Below are positions 61,818-64,000 of a DNA stretch of 64,000 nucleotides, piece by piece. The stretch lies in assembly GCF_002709775.1 (NCBI RefSeq), contig NZ_PAQR01000008.1, forward strand, positions 62,001 to 126,000, read 5' to 3'. Numbering within the stretch: the first letter of the stretch is position 1; every line of letters begins with the position of its first letter. The notes beneath the pieces were generated by a model that was given only the letters and a program-made list of their open reading frames with translations, searched no databases and was not told the DNA's origin. Position numbers and translations under genes: made by a program. This DNA is from Thalassospira sp. GTDB lineage: Bacteria > Pseudomonadota > Alphaproteobacteria > Rhodospirillales > Thalassospiraceae.

Positions 61818-64000
61818 CTACCCGTTTAGGGCTTCAAGTACCCTTTCAGGCAAGAATGGATAGTGCCGAAGACGTGCACCATCCGTCAAACGGGCAAAGG
61901 CGTTTGCAATCGCAGGGCCAATGGGCGGAAGCCCGACTTCACCCATACCGGATGGTTTTTGTGTCGGATCGCCAAGGATGGAAACCTCAACCTCGGGAAT
62001 TTCTGACATGCGTATGACGCGATAGGTGTCAAAGTTTCCTTCTTGGACTTCTCCATTTACCACGTTGATTTGCTCATATAGGGCATGACTGATGCCATGA
62101 GTGATTGCGCCTGTCATCTGCGCTTCAATATTCTGAGGTTGAATGGCAACGCCCGGATCGACGGAGGTCCAAACCTTGTGAACGCGGATTTGGCCATTTT
62201 CGCGATTAACCGATACTTCCGCGACTGCTGCGCAGTGAGCACCGAAGCTGTCTGAATAGGCCAGTCCAAGGGCGCGACCTTCACGCGGACGTGACCAGTC
62301 TGACATTTTTACTGTGTTTTCAATAACCTTACGTGCCCTTGGCTCCCCGGCAAGAAGCTCCAGACGCTGTTGGGCAGGGTCAATGTTACGGGTCGCTGCA
62401 ATTTCATCAATCACACATTCGACGGCAAATTTGGTATATCCACAGCCAACCGCGCGCCAATACCCGATATCAAGACCATTATCCTGTCGAAGATACTCAA
62501 CTTCGTGGGTGGGCATATCGTAATTGAAGTCTGCGCCCTCGGTGACAACGTCGTCCAGCCCACCTGCATCTTCGAATACTGGCGGCAATGTGCGTGCAAA
62601 AATGGAGTCCGCTGCAACACGGTGCTGCCATCCGCTGATGGCGCCAGACGACGTAAGTCCAACCCTGACATGTTGCGCAACCAAAGGACGATACTTGCCG
62701 TGACGGACATCGTCCTCGCGGCTCCAGACAACTTTCACCGGGCGCCCTTTGACTTCTTTTGCAAGCGAGACGGCATCATCCACAAAGTCCCTCTCTGCGC
62801 GGCGACCAAACCCACCGCCCAGCATTGTTGTATGGACTTTTACCTTGTCGGTTGTTGTTCCGGCGGTTTGTGCCGCAAACCCTTGCGTGAAAGTTGGACC
62901 TTGCGTCGGCGCCCAAACCTCGACCTCGTCGTCTGAAACAAGGGCTGTCGCATTCATTGGTTCCATCGTGGCGTGGTAAACGTGATCACTAAGGTAATCT
63001 GCTTCAATAAGGATATCAGATGACGCAATCGCTTGTGCCGCCTCACCCTTTTTAACTGCGTTTACCCCCGTTTGGGAAAGGTCGCTTCCGGCTTTTCGGT
63101 ATTCGTCGATAAGACTGGCGCTTGAGTAATTCCTGATCCGTGATCCGGTGGTCCACTCAATGGAAAGCATCTCCTTGGCGCGAATCGTTGCTTCAATCGT
63201 TTCACCTATTATGCCCACACCATAAGGCAGTCGTACGATTCTGGTGATACCCACAACGTTTTTGGCTTCGCTGTCGTCAATGGTCGCAGGCGTCTCGCCT
63301 TGGACAGGAGGACGGATTACAGCACCATAAAGCATATCAGGAAGTTGAACATCGATCCCGTATATCGCGCTGCCGTCTACTTTGGACGGAACATCAATGC
63401 GTGGAAGGTCTTGTTTGCCGATATAATGCCATTGTTCAGGCTGTTTCAGGTCGGTTTTGGAAATTTGCGGCAGCGGATCTGAGATTTTTCCAAGGCGTGA
63501 AATTTCACCATAGCTTATTCTGGTTTGTGTCGGGGTGTGGACAACCATGCCAGGTTCGGTATTAAGTTCCGTAACCGGTTTATCCAGAATTTCAGCCGCG
63601 CTGTGCAGCAGGATCATGCGGGTTTGCGCACCCACTAGGCGCAGAGGCTCATAATAGCCTCGTACTGTTTCACTCCCCCCGGTGAGCTGTATACCGTAAA
63701 ATCCCGGGTTTCCATATTTCTCTGCATCCGAGGGCGATTGAACAACTTTGACCTTGCTCCACTCGGCATCCATTTCGTCTGCAATCAACAATGGCAGGGT
63801 CGTCATAACACCCTGACCCATTTCAGAGGCAGGGGATATGATCGTTACCGTGCCGTCATGATCAATAGTGACCCAGGCATTCGGGCGATAGTTGCCTGCG
63901 GTTTCGGTCGCAATTGTCGCAGCAAAAGCCTGCGAAGCCAGATTTCCATAGCTGACTGCGATACCAACTGTCCCGGCAGTAATAAGAAAACTGCGGCGCG
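61818..64000 (-). CDS. Molybdopterin-binding large subunit, xanthine dehydrogenase/isoquinoline oxidoreductase family (5' end outside window)
   Basis: The gene is open to the right edge. The ORF-track start at 63821 is internal, and reading on gives a Tat signal peptide (RRRSFLITAGTVGIAVSYG) followed by mature sequence. At least ~725 residues are visible. Motifs are SEMGQGVMTTLPLLIADEMD, GGGFGRRAERDFVDDAV, VVWSREDDVRHGKYRPL, GCGYTKFAVECVIDE and GEVGLPPIGPAIANAF. This matches the IorB-type, Tat-exported beta subunit of periplasmic molybdopterin hydroxylases. These work with a 2Fe-2S subunit, expected just outside the window. Confidence 0.9.
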   Translation of the reverse strand, partial: RRSFLITAGTVGIAVSYGNLASQAFAATIATETAGNYRPNAWVTIDHDGTVTIISPASEMGQGVMTTLPLLIADEMDAEWSKVKVVQSPSDAEKYGNPGFYGIQLTGGSETVRGYYEPLRLVGAQTRMILLHSAAEILDKPVTELNTEPGMVVHTPTQTRISYGEISRLGKISDPLPQISKTDLKQPEQWHYIGKQDLPRIDVPSKVDGSAIYGIDVQLPDMLYGAVIRPPVQGETPATIDDSEAKNVVGITRIVRLPYGVGIIGETIEATIRAKEMLSIEWTTGSRIRNYSSASLIDEYRKAGSDLSQTGVNAVKKGEAAQAIASSDILIEADYLSDHVYHATMEPMNATALVSDDEVEVWAPTQGPTFTQGFAAQTAGTTTDKVKVHTTMLGGGFGRRAERDFVDDAVSLAKEVKGRPVKVVWSREDDVRHGKYRPLVAQHVRVGLTSSGAISGWQHRVAADSIFARTLPPVFEDAGGLDDVVTEGADFNYDMPTHEVEYLRQDNGLDIGYWRAVGCGYTKFAVECVIDEIAATRNIDPAQQRLELLAGEPRARKVIENTVKMSDWSRPREGRALGLAYSDSFGAHCAAVAEVSVNRENGQIRVHKVWTSVDPGVAIQPQNIEAQMTGAITHGISHALYEQINVVNGEVQEGNFDTYRVIRMSEIPEVEVSILGDPTQKPSGMGEVGLPPIGPAIANAFARLTDGARLRHYPFLPERVLEALNG

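Overview
The window reads as chromosomal DNA of a free-living, GC-rich alphaproteobacterium. The gene set and protein style fit Rhodospirillales, and a marine Thalassospira-like genome is my best guess, made from memory of families and not from a search. Support includes the gltD-gltB gene order, a DUF3572 protein, DUF3333-type PstA, and the pyc and glcDEF gene styles. Gene density is high, codon use is even, and I see no prophage, integrase, CRISPR array or rRNA operon. One tRNA gene (Leu, anticodon UAA) is present.

Layout. 1-2.4 kb: 3' part of secA with a bidirectional terminator. 2.4-3.3 kb: lipoprotein alpha/beta hydrolase (minus strand). 3.5-7.5 kb: two tandem TPR/GT41 (SPINDLY-type) glycosyltransferase genes. 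7.5-9.2 kb: Nudix hydrolase, CinA/MoaB-domain protein, small membrane protein. 9.3-11.8 kb (minus): small membrane protein, bluB, outer-membrane beta-barrel protein. 11.8-12.1 kb: a 264-bp inverted-repeat element with two internal hairpins, followed by tRNA-Leu. 12.5-16.1 kb: a 20-codon hydrophobic ORF, a P2-type ATPase and two small conserved proteins. 16.2-19.0 kb: tetR, PaaK-like CoA ligase and enoyl-CoA hydratase, a translationally coupled operon. 19.0-20.5 kb (minus): GNAT acetyltransferase and uppP. 20.7-26.8 kb: gltD-gltB glutamate synthase. 26.8-27.5 kb (minus): two tiny proteins sharing a C-terminal motif. 27.7-32.0 kb (minus): a solute-binding protein followed by a hybrid histidine kinase. 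32.5-35.4 kb: a small protein with a FliF-tail-like C-terminus, an unknown 425-aa protein, a DksA/TraR zinc-finger protein and an exported HEGEH protein. 35.4-38.5 kb (minus): Cache sensor kinase, NarL-type regulator and Crp/Fnr regulator. 38.9-46.6 kb: pyruvate carboxylase with glcD, glcE and glcF. 46.7-47.0 kb (minus): small helical protein. 47.4-53.6 kb: pstSCAB-phoU-phoB. 53.6-57.98 kb: Kef-type antiporter (minus), CaCA antiporter, FolM/PTR1-like SDR and folB. 58.0-58.4 kb: AT-rich gap with a DnaA-box cluster. 58.5-60.4 kb: uvrC. 60.7-61.6 kb: AraC regulator. 61.8-64.0 kb (minus): molybdopterin hydroxylase large subunit, running off the window.

How the genes work together. Most clusters are housekeeping modules. 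Nitrogen assimilation is represented by GOGAT. Phosphate uptake has its own PhoB regulator, a candidate Pho box array and a pstS-distal attenuator hairpin, but no phoR beside it. Glycolate oxidation lies directly behind pyruvate carboxylase, and a perfect AATTGGT-N3-ACCAATT operator and a good sigma-70 promoter sit in front of both. The least explained items are the hairpin element at 11.8 kb, the DnaA-box gap at 58.1 kb, the binding protein/kinase pair, the FliF-tail-like small protein with its unknown neighbour, and the two small proteins with a shared tail.

All calls come from reading sequence and the ORF track. No database search was run.
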